Notes: generated by a model from the letters alone, not told the origin. 64,000 nt of DNA from VRUE01 sp963748075 (GCA_963748075.1 CAVVHQ010000023.1:11158-75157); one strand, 5' to 3'. Positions 43,272 to 52,646 are shown, numbered from the stretch's first letter. Program-made: numbers and translations.

Positions 43272-44642
43272 GTGCTTGTAAAACCAGCGGAGTTGGTCAA
43301 CCGCGATTGGGAGTGGACGGCGCTGGAGCGGTTCGCCCAGCGCCGGCAGCGCCTGGCGGTCGTCTACGGGCCGCGCCGGGTCGGCAAGTCCTTCCTGCTC
43401 GACGCCCTCTGCGAGGCGGCGGGCGGGCGCCGCTACCAGGCGATCGCCGGAGTCGCCGCCAGCCAGCTCGCCGACTTCGGGCGCGAGCTGGGCGGGTGGC
43501 TCGGCGCCGGGCCGCTGCGCCTCGACGGATGGGCCGACGCGCTCGATCGCCTCGCGCGGCTCGACGCCCCCTTCGTCGCCCTCGACGAGCTGCCCTACCT
43601 GACCGAGGCGACGCCGGAGCTGCCCAGCCTGCTCCAGCGTTACGTGGACGCCGCCGCCGGCCCGCCGCTGATCCTCGCCGGAAGCGCGCTGTCGGTGATG
43701 AGCGAGCTGGTCGAGGCGCGGGCGCCGCTGTACGGGCGGGCCGGCGCGATCGTCGTCCCCGCCCGGCTCGCCGGGCCGGACCTGGCCGCCCTCTGGGAGA
43801 CGGGCGATCCGCTCAGCGCCCTCTGGGTCGACGCGGCGCTCGGCGGCCTGCCCGGCTACCGGCCGCTCGTCGCGCCGCCCGGCCGGCGGCGGGAGAAGTG
43901 GATGGTCGAGGAGGTGCTGGCGCCCGGCTCCCCCCTGCTCGACGCGGCCGAAGCCGACCTCGCGGCCGTGCCAGATCCGCCGGCGCTGCGCGGCGTCTAC
44001 CGGGCGATCCTCGCCGCGATCGCAGCCGGCGAGCGGAGCTTCAGCGCCATCTCCCGGGTCGCCGGCCTGCCCTCCGGCGCGCTCAGCCGCCCGCTCGCCG
44101 CCCTCCAGCGCGCCGGGCTGGTCGAGCGCGTGCCCGACCCCCTGCGCGAGCGGCGCGATCGCTACGAGCTGTCCGACCCCTACCTGCGCCTCTGGCTCGC
44201 GATCGTCGCCCCGAACCGCTCGCGACTCCAGGCCGGCGCGGCCGCGGACGTATGGGCCCGGCAGGGGGAGACGAGCTGGCCCTCCCAGGTGCTCGGCCCG
44301 CGCTGGGAGGCGGTCGCCCGCGCCCACCTCGCCGGCGGCGGCGAGGAGCGGCTCGGCCCGCTCGACGCCGTGGGGACGACGACGGTCCCCGACCGTGCCC
44401 GCAGGCGCGGCCACGAGGTCGACCTGGTCGCCATGCGCGCCGGCCGGGTCGTGGCGCTCGGCGAGGCGAAGCTGCGAGCGCTCGGGCCTGCCGACCTCGA
44501 GCGCCTGCTGCGGATCAGGGAGCTGCTCGGCGCCCCGGAGGCGTCGATCGTGCTCGCCTCGGCGGGTGGCGTCGAGCCCGGACTCGACGGCCGCCCCGAC
44601 CTGGTCGCGATCGAGCCGGCCGACGTCTACGGCGCCGGCTGA
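43272..44642 (+). CDS. AAA ATPase with DUF234 domain (archaeal-ATPase type)
   Basis: Protein of 456 residues joining a PF01637-type ATPase to a DUF234 nuclease-like end. FVNRDWEWTALERF-like NRDWEWTALERF begins the domain, Walker A is VVYGPRRVGKSFLLDAL, Walker B is FVALDELPYL, and sensor 1 is LILAGSALSVM. A winged helix follows (FSAISRVAGLPSGALSRPLA), then DPYLRLWLAIV, and the C-terminal PD-(D/E)XK-like segment GHEVDLVAMRAGRVVALGEAK. TATGAT seven bases before the GTG indicates a leaderless start. Such proteins are suspected defence or toxin-like selfish genes; function unproven. A fragment lies at 47.35 kb. Confidence 0.82.
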   Translation: MLVKPAELVNRDWEWTALERFAQRRQRLAVVYGPRRVGKSFLLDALCEAAGGRRYQAIAGVAASQLADFGRELGGWLGAGPLRLDGWADALDRLARLDAPFVALDELPYLTEATPELPSLLQRYVDAAAGPPLILAGSALSVMSELVEARAPLYGRAGAIVVPARLAGPDLAALWETGDPLSALWVDAALGGLPGYRPLVAPPGRRREKWMVEEVLAPGSPLLDAAEADLAAVPDPPALRGVYRAILAAIAAGERSFSAISRVAGLPSGALSRPLAALQRAGLVERVPDPLRERRDRYELSDPYLRLWLAIVAPNRSRLQAGAAADVWARQGETSWPSQVLGPRWEAVARAHLAGGGEERLGPLDAVGTTTVPDRARRRGHEVDLVAMRAGRVVALGEAKLRALGPADLERLLRIRELLGAPEASIVLASAGGVEPGLDGRPDLVAIEPADVYGAG

Positions 44643-44645
44643 GGC

Positions 44646-44849
44646 TCAACGACGGTCTCTGGGGCCGTGCATCTCACGCCAGAGCCGCACCCTGTCCGGG
44701 CCGAGCATGATCGCCATCCCAACCGTCCCCAAGCCGAGGGCAATCAAATAGGTCGCCGCCGGGCTGGCCTGAGTGACTCCCACAATCAAGCCGCCGATCA
44801 CCCCGAGCGACCAGGCCAGCCTCGCATCGGATCTGACAAAACGTCTCAT
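44646..44849 (-). CDS. Small two-membrane-segment protein
   Basis: Protein of 67 residues: a basic N-terminus (MRRFVRSDARLA), two hydrophobic helices (WSLGVIGGLIVGVTQA and TYLIALGLGTVGMAIML) and a basic tail (GPDRVRLWREMHGPRDRR). I recognise no named family. Three more copies occur in the window. Its ATG overlaps the stop of the preceding gene, and the same pairing is seen at 50.3 and 52.56 kb, so two small membrane proteins are made together. Confidence 0.6.
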   Translation of the reverse strand: MRRFVRSDARLAWSLGVIGGLIVGVTQASPAATYLIALGLGTVGMAIMLGPDRVRLWREMHGPRDRR

Positions 44850-45020
44850 AAGCCGGAAACTACCTGAACGAGCAGCGAAAGCGCATAGATCGTCGCTCCG
44901 AGGCGAAAGCCGAGAACACCGCCCTTGCTGATCACCTGATCGCGCTGCGCCTGCGGAGCCTCGGCGTAGATGACGTCGGCGAGAACGCCAAACTGGTTGC
45001 TGTAATCATCCGCCGCCCGG
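44846..45020 (-). pseudogene. Truncated partner of the two-membrane-segment gene
   Basis: The readable part (FGVLADVIYAEAPQAQRDQV and GFRLGATIYALSLLVQVVSG) matches the C-terminal half of the intact partner at 50329-50583 (VVFAEAPQARRDRLV). The N-terminal part has been replaced by sequence running into the neighbouring antitoxin gene. The stop overlaps the next start as ATGA. Confidence 0.5.
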
Positions 45021-45023
45021 CTG

Positions 45024-45299
45024 CTACCAGACGACTCGGGCCGGGTCGAAGGCGGCGATGTCGGTATCGACGTCGAGCGGCTCGACGAACTCGTCGGCAC
45101 CAACCAGCAGCTTGACGCTGCCGCTCAGGTCGAGCGGAGGGCTGGAGGGCTCGACCCGCACCACCGGCCGGCCGCGCTTGGTGACGATCAGCGCCTCGCC
45201 CGTGTCGGCGACCTCGTCGAGGAGGCGAAGGCAGCGCGCCTTGAACTCGGTGGCGGTGATCTCTTTGACCGGAGACGTGACCAGGCCACTCGGCGTCAA
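45024..45299 (-). CDS. Phd-type antitoxin fused to the tail of a PIN toxin
   Basis: From the TTG at 45299 the protein (91 residues) reads a Phd/YefM antitoxin (KEITATEFKARCLRLLDEVA and ALIVTKRGRPVVRVEPSS) up to VGADEFVEPLD. It then ends with DTDIAAFDPARVVW, the exact C-terminus of the PIN-toxin copies at 49.6 and 51.0 kb. A deletion that removed the rest of the toxin gene explains the join. The antitoxin could still bind DNA. The TTG overlaps the stop of the coiled-coil gene. Confidence 0.65.
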   Translation of the reverse strand: MTPSGLVTSPVKEITATEFKARCLRLLDEVADTGEALIVTKRGRPVVRVEPSSPPLDLSGSVKLLVGADEFVEPLDVDTDIAAFDPARVVW

Positions 45300-45514
45300 A
45301 GCTGCGTCCCGATCAGGCCGATCAGGGCGACGATCACGCCGCTCGAGGCGAGCAGCAGGGTGCGCTGGAGCGCCTCGAAGCGCTTGTCGATGACGTCGAG
45401 GCGCCGGTCGACTGCGTCGAAGCGCCGGTCGACTGCGTCGAAGCGGCTGTCCACGTGCTTCGCGAAGTCGTCCAGCCGCGCGTCGGTCCAACTCTCTCGC
45501 ATCGCCTCCATCAT
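45296..45514 (-). CDS. Short coiled-coil protein with C-terminal membrane anchor, short-array type
   Basis: Protein of 72 residues. WTDARLDDFAKHVDSRFDAV leads into heptads (DRRFDAVDRRLDVIDKRFEAL), followed by one membrane helix (LLLASSGVIVALIGLIG) and TQL. This is a tail-anchored coiled coil of the kind seen in XhlA-like and DUF1640-like proteins. Two longer relatives are at 46873 and 49063. TACATT just before the ATG fits a leaderless promoter. Function unknown; oligomerisation at the membrane is inferred. Confidence 0.6.
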   Translation of the reverse strand: MMEAMRESWTDARLDDFAKHVDSRFDAVDRRFDAVDRRLDVIDKRFEALQRTLLLASSGVIVALIGLIGTQL

Positions 45515-45638
45515 CCTAATGTAGACGACTCGATGCGGCGAATGGCGCGCAGATTGTCGATTCTCTGCAACTTCTGTGTGCTCGCCCCGCCATCCACCAC
45601 TGCCGTAGCGCCACGGGGCAGCTGGACGCGGGACCTGG

Positions 45639-46595
<957 letters not shown>

Positions 46596-46872
46596 CCAGG
46601 CAAATCTACGGAACGAGCGCGATTTGCACAAGGAACGTGTGAGGACCGGGAGCACCGGGCGCGAGCGCGGAGCGGCGCCCGCATGACACGCGGATCGTCA
46701 GCTTCCTCCCCCGGACCAAAGGGCTGGAACGCGGGGGAAGCTCTCGGCGATCCAGGGCGCCGGCACGCACCGCGGCGCGGGCCTCGAGGCGCCGAGCCGA
46801 GCGTAGGTCCGGGCGCGATCGCTGCGAGTTGGAGGGCCTGCAGCTTGGCGGCCGCTGGACCAGGATGTCGAG

Positions 46873-47220
46873 CTAGAGGTGAGGAGCGCCGATCAGGGCG
46901 GCGATGATCGCCCCGGCAATCCCAAGCAGAGTCCACTGCATGCGCTCGAAGCCGGCTTTCGTCTCCCGCCGCAATTCGCGCAGATCCCCGTCGAACTGCT
47001 CGAAGCGCTTGTCGACTTGCTCGAAGCGCTTGTCGACCTGCTCGAACCGCTGGTCCACCTGCTCGAACCGCTGGTCCACCTGCTCGAACCGCTGGTCGAC
47101 CTGTTCGCTCAGGCGGTCGACTTTGACGTCGAGGACGTCGGCCCGGCGGCCCAGGTCGGTCACGCTGCCAGCCAGCGCGTCCATCCTGTCGTCGTCCCAG
47201 CGCTCGAGCATCACCGGCAT
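46873..47220 (-). CDS. Tail-anchored coiled-coil protein, long heptad array
   Basis: Protein of 115 residues: MLERWDDDRMDALAGSVTDL, then a coiled coil with the heptad VDQRFEQ or VDKRFEQ repeated about six times, FERMQWTLLGIAGAIIAALI as the membrane helix, and GAPHL at the end. The heptads are encoded by 21-bp tandem repeats, so the length can change by slippage. The gene and about 110 bases upstream are closely repeated at 49063-49510. AACGTTTAAGG before the ATG looks like a -10 region. Function unknown. Confidence 0.65.
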   Translation of the reverse strand: MPVMLERWDDDRMDALAGSVTDLGRRADVLDVKVDRLSEQVDQRFEQVDQRFEQVDQRFEQVDKRFEQVDKRFEQFDGDLRELRRETKAGFERMQWTLLGIAGAIIAALIGAPHL

Positions 47221-47347
47221 TGTCGCACCTTAAACGTTTCGGCGGCGGCTGCCGCGTCGGCGGGGTCCGGCTCGTCCGCGCACATGCCCTATCAAGCCCC
47301 GGCGAGGCGAAACTCTCCCCCCTCGAATACATGCAAGCGCTCATGTA

Positions 47348-47665
47348 ATCCGCCGGCGCTGCGTGGCGTCTACCGGGCGATCCTCGCCGCGATAGCAGCC
47401 GGCGAGCGGACCTTCAGCGCCATCTCCCGGGTCGCCGGTCTCCCCTCAGGCGCGCTCAGCCGCCCGCTCGCGGCCCTCCAGCGGGCGGGGCTCGTCGAGC
47501 GGCTGCCCGATCCTCTGCGCGCGCGGCGCGATCGCTACGAGTTGGCCGACCCCTACCTGCGCCTCTGGCTGGCGATCATCGCCCCGAGCCGCTCGCGGCT
47601 CCAGGCCGGGGCGGCCGAGGACGTCTGGGCCCGAGGGCAAGACGACCTGGCCCTCCCAGGTGCTT
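47348..47665 (+). pseudogene. Fragment of the DUF234 ATPase gene
   Basis: The frame reads PPALRGVYRAILAAIAAGER and FSAISRVAGLPSGALSRPLA to AGAAEDVWARGQDD, closely matching residues 235-340 of the ATPase at 43272-44642. It starts and stops abruptly. The bases that follow (about 47666) resemble the N-terminus of the methyltransferase (the SSFSEE part), so two fragments are joined here. Confidence 0.75.
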
Positions 47666-47698
47666 CATCGGTACCGGCTCGAGCTTCTCCGAGGAGTG

Positions 47699-48111
47699 TC
47701 AGCGCAGGACCTCGAAGGCGCGCTCGCGCCTGGGGCCGAAGCGGTAGACGGCGAAGTCGTCGTCGAAGGCGATGGCGCGGTGGACGCCGAGGCGCTCCAT
47801 CACCGCGAAGCTGGCGCGGTCGACGATCGAGAAGGACTGGTCGACGAAGCGCTCGCCGATCGCCCAGGCGGCATCGAGGTCGGGTGGGGTGACGTGCTCG
47901 ACGGACGCGCCGCCGGCTCGGATCCCCCCCAGAAGCGATTTGCCGCCGCGACACCGAGGCGGCGCTGTAGCAGCAGCCAGCACTCCACCAACACGTGGTC
48001 GGTGGTGAGCAGCGACTCGCCGGCGGAAAGAAGCGCACGGGCTCGCTCCGTGGCCTCGTCGTCGTCGTCGGCGGCCGCGTAGAAGGCCGAGGTATCGACG
48101 AAGACGCTCAA
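47699..48111 (-). CDS. vapC: PIN-domain toxin (VapC), frameshift in a seven-C run
   Basis: The first frame from the TTG at 48109-48111 reads LSVFVDTSAFYAAADDDDEA to LGVAAANRFW. The second frame continues GASVEHVTPPDLDAAWAIGE to SFSIVDRASFAVMERLGVHR and AFDDDFAVYRFG. Together they make a normal PIN protein of about 137 residues with all four acidic residues. The switch is in the run of seven C at about 47924-47930, a place prone to slippage or to sequence error. The TTG overlaps the antitoxin stop. Confidence 0.75.
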
Positions 48112-48383
48112 CCCGCCGGTCTGTCTCGACCGGTTTGCCGGCGCCACTGGGACTCGACGGCTTCGCCGATATAGCGGTCCTTGTGCCTGGCGACGTCCGA
48201 GCCGCCGGAGGAGCCGAGCCCGAAGATCGCGCTGACGTCGGCCTTGGGCCTGTCTTTCTCCCCCAGGTCGTGGCGCACGGCGCGCCGCACGTACTCGGCG
48301 AGGGAGATGTTCAGCTCGGCGGCACGGCGCTTGGCGCGCCGGTGATCCTCCGAGTCGAGGGCGATCTGCGTGCGTACCATCAT
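48108..48383 (-). CDS. vapB: Ribbon-helix-helix antitoxin (VapB)
   Basis: Antitoxin of 91 residues. MVRTQIALDSEDHRRAKRRA is the ribbon and first helix, LNISLAEYVRRAVRHDLGE the second, and the tail (FGLGSSGGSDVARHKDRY) would bind the PIN toxin encoded next. Two ATGs in a row (48383 and 48380) follow an AT-rich TATGATGTATTAAG stretch that serves as -10, giving a leaderless RNA. Frame intact. Confidence 0.85.
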   Translation of the reverse strand: MMVRTQIALDSEDHRRAKRRAAELNISLAEYVRRAVRHDLGEKDRPKADVSAIFGLGSSGGSDVARHKDRYIGEAVESQWRRQTGRDRPAG

Positions 48384-48480
48384 GCTTAATACATCATAAC
48401 AGCATCGGAAAGCACGTCGAAGCGGGCGCGAGGACTCGGGTCGTTCCAAGATGTGGACGCGCGTGCGACAATCGCGCGCG

Positions 48481-48902
48481 ATGGAGGAGCGCAGATACAG
48501 GGCTTCGCCCGCCGGCCGGGAGCTGTTCGACGTGATCGGCGCGGTCCAATCCTGGCTGGACAGAGGACCCGGACCGCGTCTGTCCCTGATCGAGAACAAC
48601 GAGGAGGCGCAGGTCCCGATGCACCTCTTCCTCGAAGCCTGGAAGGCGGGGATCCCGCACGCCCTGGCGCCCGGGCCGCTGACGCTCGCCGAGCTGGGCC
48701 TCGCCCTCGACACGCTGAGCGGCAGCACGCTGAGAGGCTCGAGGGCAGCGCCGACTCCTGGGCGATCGGCCCGCTGATCGCCTGGCTCGACGTCATGATC
48801 GACGGCGACACCTCCCGGCTCCAACTCGGTGGCGACGAGCCCCTCGCCCCCGCCGTGCTCCAGAGCCTCCACACGAGGCTGGCCGCCCCCCAGGACCGAT
48901 AG
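48481..48902 (+). pseudogene. Internally deleted winged-helix regulator copy
   Basis: Begins with ATG after GACAATCGC, a -10 like that of the 39.7-kb copy. It reads YRASPAGRELFDVIGAVQSW, corresponding to the end of the first wing, then FLEAWKAGIPHALAPGPLTL. A frame change near 48735 leads to DSWAIGPLIAWLDVMIDGDT and LAPAVLQSLHTRLA, the end of the ligand-like domain. The second wing and most of the C-terminal domain are missing. Confidence 0.6.
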
Positions 48903-48978
48903 ACGTCGATGTCGCCGCCTGCCGCAGGGCGCGGCGGAAGATCCCCCGGACCGCCCAGGCCGGCGACGCCCGCGCGAT

Positions 48979-49023
48979 CAAAGCTGCGTCGCGATCAGGC
49001 CGATCAGGGCGACGATCACGCCG
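48979..49023 (-). pseudogene. End of a coiled-coil membrane gene
   Basis: Reads GVIVALIGLIATQL and a stop, nearly the same as the last 14 residues of the gene at 45296-45514. Nothing upstream matches. Confidence 0.55.
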
Positions 49024-49062
49024 CCCCCTCGGGCCGCATTTCGCGAAATAGAACTGAGTGAT

Positions 49063-49401
49063 CTAGAGGTGAGGAGCGCCGATCAGGGCGACGACGATCG
49101 CCCCGGCGACTCCAATCAGGGTCCACTGCATGCGTTCGAAGCCGGCTTTCGTCTCCTGTCGCAGCTCCCGCATGTCCTTGTCGACCCGTTCGAAGCCGAT
49201 TTTGGTCTCCTGCCGCTGTTCGCGCATGTCCTTGTCGACCTGCTCGAAGCGCTTGTCGACCTGCTCGAAGCGCTTGTCGACCTGCTCGCTCAGGCCATCG
49301 ACCTTGACGTCGAGGACATCCGCCCGGCGGCCCAGGTCGATCACGCCGCCGGCCAGGGCGTCCATCTTGTCGTCGTTCCAGCGCTCGAGCATCACGGACA
49401 T
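49063..49401 (-). CDS. Tail-anchored coiled-coil protein, second long copy
   Basis: Protein of 112 residues, very similar to the one at 46873-47220 at both ends (MLERWNDDKMDALAGGVIDL and FERMQWTLIGVAGAIVVALI). Its heptad region differs: two VDKRFEQ units, then two copies of an 18-residue block built on DMREQRQETKIGFERVDK. The upstream region is also conserved with the first copy, including CGCACCTTAAAC on the plus strand. A duplicated gene with a rearranged coiled coil is the simplest reading. Confidence 0.65.
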   Translation of the reverse strand: MSVMLERWNDDKMDALAGGVIDLGRRADVLDVKVDGLSEQVDKRFEQVDKRFEQVDKDMREQRQETKIGFERVDKDMRELRQETKAGFERMQWTLIGVAGAIVVALIGAPHL

Positions 49402-49508
49402 CGTCGCACCTTAAACATTTCGGCGGCGGCTGAGGCGCCGGCGGGGGTCGGGATCGTCCGCGCACATGCCCTGTCAAGGCCTGGCGAGGCGAAACTCTCC
49501 CCCCGCGG

Positions 49509-49561
49509 GGGCGAGGTTCCGGTCGACTGGTATCGCTCGGCTTCTCCGAGGACCCCCTGAG
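49509..49561 (+). pseudogene. N-terminal fragment of the methyltransferase
   Basis: Reads EVPVDWYRS then a disturbed SFSED, as at the start of the 42461 gene, and goes straight into CTGAGCGGCGAGG, the sequence that follows the stop of another copy. Nearly the whole gene is deleted. Confidence 0.6.
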
Positions 49562-49581
49562 CGGCGAGGCGCGTCGCTCGG

Positions 49582-49845
49582 CTACCAGACGACTCGGGCC
49601 GGGTCGAAGGCGGCGATGTCCGTGTCGCGGCTGACCAAGCGCACGCCCAGCTCGACGGCGGCGGCGTAGATCAGCCTGTCGGCGGGGTCGCCGGGGAAGC
49701 GGTCGCGGTCCAGAGCGCCGGCGCGAGCCGCGGTGCGGGCATCGAGCCGGAGCTCGCGCACGCGGGGCATCGCCAGCGCCGCGGTGATCCAGGTCCCGGC
49801 GTCCGGCGTCAGCTCGAGACGGCGGCGCTGCACCAGCATCGCCAC
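49582..49845 (-). pseudogene. PIN-toxin gene without its N-terminus
   Basis: The frame of 87 codons reads LVQRRRLELTPDAGTWITAA, then FPGDPADRLIYAAAVELGVR and LVSRDTDIAAFDPARVVW. The third and fourth acidic sites are present, but the first strand with the leading Asp is missing. The ATG at 49845 falls within the domain. The tail is shared with 45024 and 50972. Confidence 0.6.
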
Positions 49846-49867
49846 CTACCCTCCCTCAGCTCACCTC

Positions 49868-50092
49868 ACGGACCTGGAGGGAATCGGAGCGGCCCTGGAG
49901 CGCTGGCTGGACACAGCGCCGGAGGGCCCGCTTGCGCTGAGAGGCGACGGCGCGCCGCGTCTACTCGGTCGAGGAGCTGGCGCAGCTCTTCGACTCGGTC
50001 GGGATGGAGCTGATCGACATCTACGACGAGGGCGGGAAGCGCTGCGCCCCGACCGACGCCCAGCAGGAGCTGTACGCGGTGGCGCAGTTCTG
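49868..50092 (+). pseudogene. Mosaic of regulator and methyltransferase fragments
   Basis: First LEGIGAALERWLDTAPEGPL, from the middle of the winged-helix regulator, then after a frame change RRVYSVEELAQLFDSVGMEL to QQELYAVAQF and a stop, the C-terminus of the methyltransferase. Two unrelated gene pieces are fused without spacing. Confidence 0.65.
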
Positions 50093-50116
50093 AGCGGCTT
50101 CGGCGGGGGCGCAGTC

Positions 50117-50332
50117 CTACCGCTTCGGGTGCTCGGTCGGAGGCAGGCCGCGCATCTCACGCCACAGCCGACCTCGTTCCGGCCCGATCGTGATGATGAA
50201 GCCGATGACGATCAGGGCAAGGACGATCAGGTAGGCGGCGCCCACGCTGGCGTGGGTGAGCCAGACGATCAAGGACGCGACGAGTCCGCAGGCAATCCCC
50301 AGTCCGGCGTCTGATCGGACAATACGCCTCAT
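50117..50332 (-). CDS. Small two-membrane-segment protein, divergent copy
   Basis: Protein of 71 residues with the same plan as 44646-44849: MRRIVRSDAGLG, two hydrophobic helices (IACGLVASLIVWLTHA and YLIVLALIVIGFIITI) and GPERGRLWREMRGLPP. Its ATG overlaps the stop of the partner gene. It has changed more than the other copies, which suggests an older duplication. Confidence 0.6.
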   Translation of the reverse strand: MRRIVRSDAGLGIACGLVASLIVWLTHASVGAAYLIVLALIVIGFIITIGPERGRLWREMRGLPPTEHPKR

Positions 50333-50583
50333 CGCGCATAGCCTACCTGAGCGAGCAGCGCGACGACGTAGAGCACGACACCGCCCCAGAAGCCAAAGAC
50401 CCCGAACCTGATGACGAGGCGGTCCCGCCGAGCCTGCGGGGCTTCTGCAAACACGACCCCCGCGAGCATGCTGGCAGCCCCCGATGTCGTGAATGGAAAT
50501 CCCAACCCAATGCTCTGTGGCCAGGGATCTCGCACGTGGGGGAGGATCGAGCCGGTGAGGTGCCACAGGTCGATTGCGGACAT
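50329..50583 (-). CDS. Partner membrane protein of the two-segment cassette
   Basis: Protein of 84 residues from an ATG at 50583: MSAIDLWHLTGSILPHVRDP, GLGFPFTTSGAASMLAGVVF, AEAPQARRDRLVIRFGVFGF, then a membrane helix (GGVVLYVVALLAQVGYA). It is the only copy whose N-terminus is complete. The stop overlaps the next start as ATGA. The conserved AEAPQAxRD block is shared with the truncated copy at 44.9 kb. Function unknown. Confidence 0.55.
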   Translation of the reverse strand: MSAIDLWHLTGSILPHVRDPWPQSIGLGFPFTTSGAASMLAGVVFAEAPQARRDRLVIRFGVFGFWGGVVLYVVALLAQVGYAR

Positions 50584-50764
50584 GCCCCGACCCTGCCAGG
50601 CCGTGGCGCGCGCGTGGCGCGCTCGATGCAAGAAAACAGTGCCGCGATTGGGTCGAATTTCGCCACCTCCAGCGACTCGGGTGAGGGGCGGGAAGGGGGC
50701 GCTCCGGGGCGCAGCCCCTCACTCGGCGTAGGACCGAACCCTCCCCCGGCGCGGTCGAATTCGA

Positions 50765-50953
50765 ACTCCCTGAGTATCGCTCGAGCTTCTCCGAGGACAC
50801 CCGCTCCCTGTGCTGGGAAGAGGGCACCGCGGAGAAGGTCGAACTGGCCCTGGCGGTGCTCGGCCTCGCGCGCCGCGAGCGGGCGATGGAGCTGGTCGAC
50901 GTCTACGACGAGGACGGAGAGCCCTGCGCCGCCGCGGAGGAGAGCTCTGAGCG
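50765..50953 (+). pseudogene. Internal-deletion copy of the methyltransferase
   Basis: Reads EYRSSFSEDTRSLCWEEGTA and KVELALAVLGLARRER, then jumps to AMELVDVYDEDGEPC, close to the C-terminus, and stops. About 170 codons are missing. It is followed by the same sequence as the 49.5-kb copy. Confidence 0.7.
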
Positions 50954-50971
50954 GCGAGGCGCGTCGCTCGG

Positions 50972-51110
50972 CTACCAGACGACTCGGGCCGGGTCGAAGG
51001 CGGCGATGTCCGTGTCGCGGCTGACCAAGCGCACGCCCAGCTCGACGGCGGTGGCGTGGATCAGCCTGTCGGCGGGGTCGCCGGGGAAGCGGTCGCGGTC
51101 CAGGGCGGCG
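50972..51110 (-). pseudogene. C-terminal PIN-toxin fragment
   Basis: Reads ALDRDRFPGDPADRLIHATA and VELGVRLVSRDTDIAAFDPA to the stop. It matches the 49582-49845 copy almost base for base over more than 100 bases. Confidence 0.65.
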
Positions 51111-51167
51111 GCGCGCTCCCGCTCTCGGCGCTCTCGGACCGAGAAACGAATATGGTCTGCCTACGGT

Positions 51168-51923
51168 CCCGCCACGTATCGAAGAGGAGCCGACGAGCAT
51201 CCACCAGTACTGGGAGGTGCCCGAGGTGCCCGCAGAGATCGAGAAGCAGATGGCGGGATTCGACGTCCACAGCCTGCAGCTCGTGCGCTCGGTGCGCTAC
51301 CGGCCCGGGGGCGAGTTCCTGATCGAGGACGGAGGCTATGGAGCGCGGGTGCGGAACGCCTTCGACGCCTGTCCGGTGCCGGCGATGCGAGCCGATCTCT
51401 GCGGCTACTGCGCGGTCCACTTCGAGGGCGGGATGAAGGTCGAGGCGGGCCTGCGCTGCATCGGCGACGTGGAGCCGCTGTTGGACGCCAACCCCGACGG
51501 CATCCTGTTCGGCTGGCGCGAGCTGCCGGCCGACCTGCGTCCGCTGTTCGCGTGGCGCGGGCAGGTCGGCCCCTACCGGGCGATCGCCAGCGCCCTCTTC
51601 GCGTTCCCGAAGCCCGGCCACCCGCTGCTCGAGCTGGCGATCGAGGTCGCGGCGGCCTACGTCGAGACCAGGTCGCCGACGAGCCCGCGCTCCTCACCGG
51701 CCCGGGGGTTCTCACCTCCCTCTACCTGCTGCGCGAGCTCGGCTCGCTGGAGGCCTACCGCGAGTACGTCCGCGGCGGGCCGCTCGAGGCCGCAGCGCCG
51801 GTCTTCGCCGCGACGGTCGGCGACCCGGAGAGAGTGGCGAGTAGCTTTGCCTCGGTTCGGATCGCTCCGATCGAGGAGGCCGGCAGATGGTTTGCGCTGG
51901 ACGAGCTTGATTTAGGTAGCTGA
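51168..51923 (+). CDS. GT32-like (DXD-region) glycosyltransferase, one frameshift
   Basis: The frame without a clear ATG reads RIEEEPTSIHQYWEVPEVPA, the start of a family 32-type glycosyltransferase. MRADLCGYCAVHFEGGMKVE aligns with the region that carries the nucleotide-sugar and metal site in this family, although a clean DXD is not seen. HPLLELAIEVAAAYVE is followed by a frame change near 51680 and then EPALLTGPGVLTSLYLLREL. A length of about 250 residues is normal. A GTG at 51217 is a possible start; a -10-like TATGGT is near 51152. It is the only gene in this stretch that is not a duplicate. Confidence 0.55.
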   Translation, partial: PATYRRGADEHPPVLGGARGARRDREADGGIRRPQPAARALGALPARGRVPDRGRRLWSAGAERLRRLSGAGDASRSLRLLRGPLRGRDEGRGGPALHRRRGAAVGRQPRRHPVRLARAAGRPASAVRVARAGRPLPGDRQRPLRVPEARPPAARAGDRGRGGLRRDQVADEPALLTGPGVLTSLYLLRELGSLEAYREYVRGGPLEAAAPVFAATVGDPERVASSFASVRIAPIEEAGRWFALDELDLGS

Positions 51924-51943
51924 CCGATTCCTGGGCGGCCCGG

Positions 51944-52095
51944 TGTCCTTCGCGCGTCGCGTCTACTCGGTCGAGGAGTTGGCGCGGCTCTTCGAGTCGG
52001 TCGGGATGGAGCTGCTCGACGTCTACGACGAGGAAGGGGAGCGCTGCGCCCCGACCGACACCCAGCAGGAGCTGTTCGTGGTGGCGCGGTTTTGA
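51944..52095 (+). pseudogene. C-terminal fragment of the methyltransferase
   Basis: Reads FARRVYSVEELARLFESVGM then ELLDVYDEEGERCAPTDTQQ and a stop after ARF, matching the last 47 residues of the intact gene at 42461. No N-terminal part is present. Confidence 0.7.
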
Positions 52096-52146
52096 GCGGG
52101 CCTCGCTGCCGGTGCCGGCGGGGCAGGCCGGCTCCCCTCGACGCCG

Positions 52147-52345
52147 TCAGGCCGCCCCGCCGGTCGCGGCAGCGAAGGGGTCGAAGAGGCTCGCGCCGGT
52201 TCGCGCGACGTCCTCGGCGTTGCGGGTGGCGAGAGTCGAGCCCGTCACCTTCGCCGTCGCGGCGAGCAGGCCGCTCGAAGTCTCGATCCTCACCGACATC
52301 GGGGATCTTGAGCAGCAGCTCCTTCAAAGACGCCGGAGGGCCCGC
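52147..52345 (-). pseudogene. Fused ends of a toxin-antitoxin pair
   Basis: In one frame SLKELLLKIPDVGEDRDFE looks like an antitoxin tail. In the next, LLAATAKVTGSTLATRNAED and GASLFDPFAA is the end of a FitB-like PIN toxin. The parts between are deleted. Confidence 0.5.
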
Positions 52346-52361
52346 CTGCCGCAGGGCGCGG

Positions 52362-52565
52362 TCAGCGCCGGCCCTCGGGGCCGTGCATCTCGCGCCAGAG
52401 CCGCACCCTGTCCGGGCCAAGCATGATCGCCATCCCAACCGTCCCCAGGCCAAGGGCAGTCAAATAGGTCGCCGCCGGGCTGGCGTGCGTGACACCCACA
52501 ATCAAGCCGCCGATCGCCCCGAGCGACCAGGCCAGCCTCGCATCTGATCTGACAAAACGTCTCAT
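52362..52565 (-). CDS. Small two-membrane-segment protein, third full copy
   Basis: Protein of 67 residues, nearly identical to 44646-44849 (WSLGAIGGLIVGVTHA and TYLTALGLGTVGMAIML, then GPDRVRLWREMHGPEGRR). A short open stretch ending LSPLVQLISGL overlaps its ATG and is the remnant of the partner gene. Near identity to the first copy points to recent duplication or gene conversion. Confidence 0.6.
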   Translation of the reverse strand: MRRFVRSDARLAWSLGAIGGLIVGVTHASPAATYLTALGLGTVGMAIMLGPDRVRLWREMHGPEGRR

Positions 52566-52646
52566 AAGCCGGAGATTAGTTGAACGAGCGGCGAAAGCAC
52601 TCGCTCAATTCCCAAATAAAACTGATTAGTGCCATAATGCTTCTGC

